This document shows, one piece after another, positions 5,219 to 5,240 of a stretch of DNA of 5,240 nucleotides. Within the stretch, counting starts at the first letter, position 1. Each line of letters opens with the position of its first letter. The notes beneath the pieces were generated by a model that did no database searches, was not told the origin of the DNA, and was given only the letters and a program-made list of their open reading frames with translations. A program made the translations under genes and the position numbers. This stretch comes from Firmicutes bacterium UBA1047. GTDB lineage: Bacteria; Bacillota; Clostridia; Tissierellales; Sedimentibacteraceae. The DNA lies in the NCBI GenBank assembly GCA_002316585.1, contig DCDU01000173.1, positions 1 through 5,240 of the forward strand, read 5' to 3'.

Positions 5219-5240
5219 TCGGGATGACAGGATTCGAACC
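5219..5240 (-). tRNA. tRNA 3' end, probably tRNA-Pro (partial)
   Basis: Reading inward from the right edge on the minus strand, GGTTCGAATCC is the T-stem and T-loop (TTCGAAT) and CCTGT completes the stem. CATCCCG (5226-5220) is the 3' acceptor strand and A (5219) the discriminator. The acceptor would therefore begin with C1 pairing G72; C1-G72 with A73 is the known hallmark of bacterial tRNA-Pro, hence the identity. The following bases are CTTAG, so the CCA tail is not encoded and must be added by the nucleotidyltransferase. The D-arm and anticodon lie outside the window, so the isotype is inferred. Confidence 0.82.

Overview
The window is AT-rich with dense short-spaced genes, strong purine-rich ribosome binding sites and families typical of anaerobic low-GC Firmicutes. 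A Clostridia-type chromosome is the best guess, inferred from composition and gene families only; no marker gene fixes the genus.

Left half (1-3212, + strand): three genes in one direction. The first is the 3' part of a gene that probably begins before the window and carries a divergent PRPP-loop motif of the type I phosphoribosyltransferase fold. It overlaps by one base (TAATG) a 401-residue protein with a lactate/malate dehydrogenase-like Rossmann core. That protein keeps the equivalents of Arg109, Arg171 and His195 but lacks the catalytic Asp168 and Asn140. After a 105-base gap holding a decayed REP-like palindrome comes a 352-residue protein with a C-terminal flavodoxin/NADPH-dependent FMN reductase-like domain, a four-cysteine motif and a probable second, degenerate flavodoxin-like half at the N terminus. 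Together they look like an uncharacterised redox and nucleotide-linked gene set. This is the most interesting part functionally, but no pathway can be named from sequence alone.

Middle (3213-4486): a RelB/DinJ-family antitoxin (+) is followed, with an ATGA overlap, by only about 34 codons of its RelE/ParE-type toxin. The toxin is cut off at about 3702-3705. Directly abutting it on the other strand are the last 34 codons of an ABC-2 type permease (3706-3810). These in turn abut an ABC ATPase gene (-) that has lost its C-terminal region. The 210 bases 3600-3810 are therefore a scar with two breakpoints. The antitoxin is orphaned, and the exporter has lost most or all of its permease at this locus and part of its ATPase.

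Right end (4592-5240, - strand): a GNAT-family N-acetyltransferase gene with its own ribosome binding site, then a perfect 16-bp hairpin terminator. The terminator belongs to a tRNA gene, probably tRNA-Pro, whose 3' end (no encoded CCA) enters at the right edge on the minus strand.
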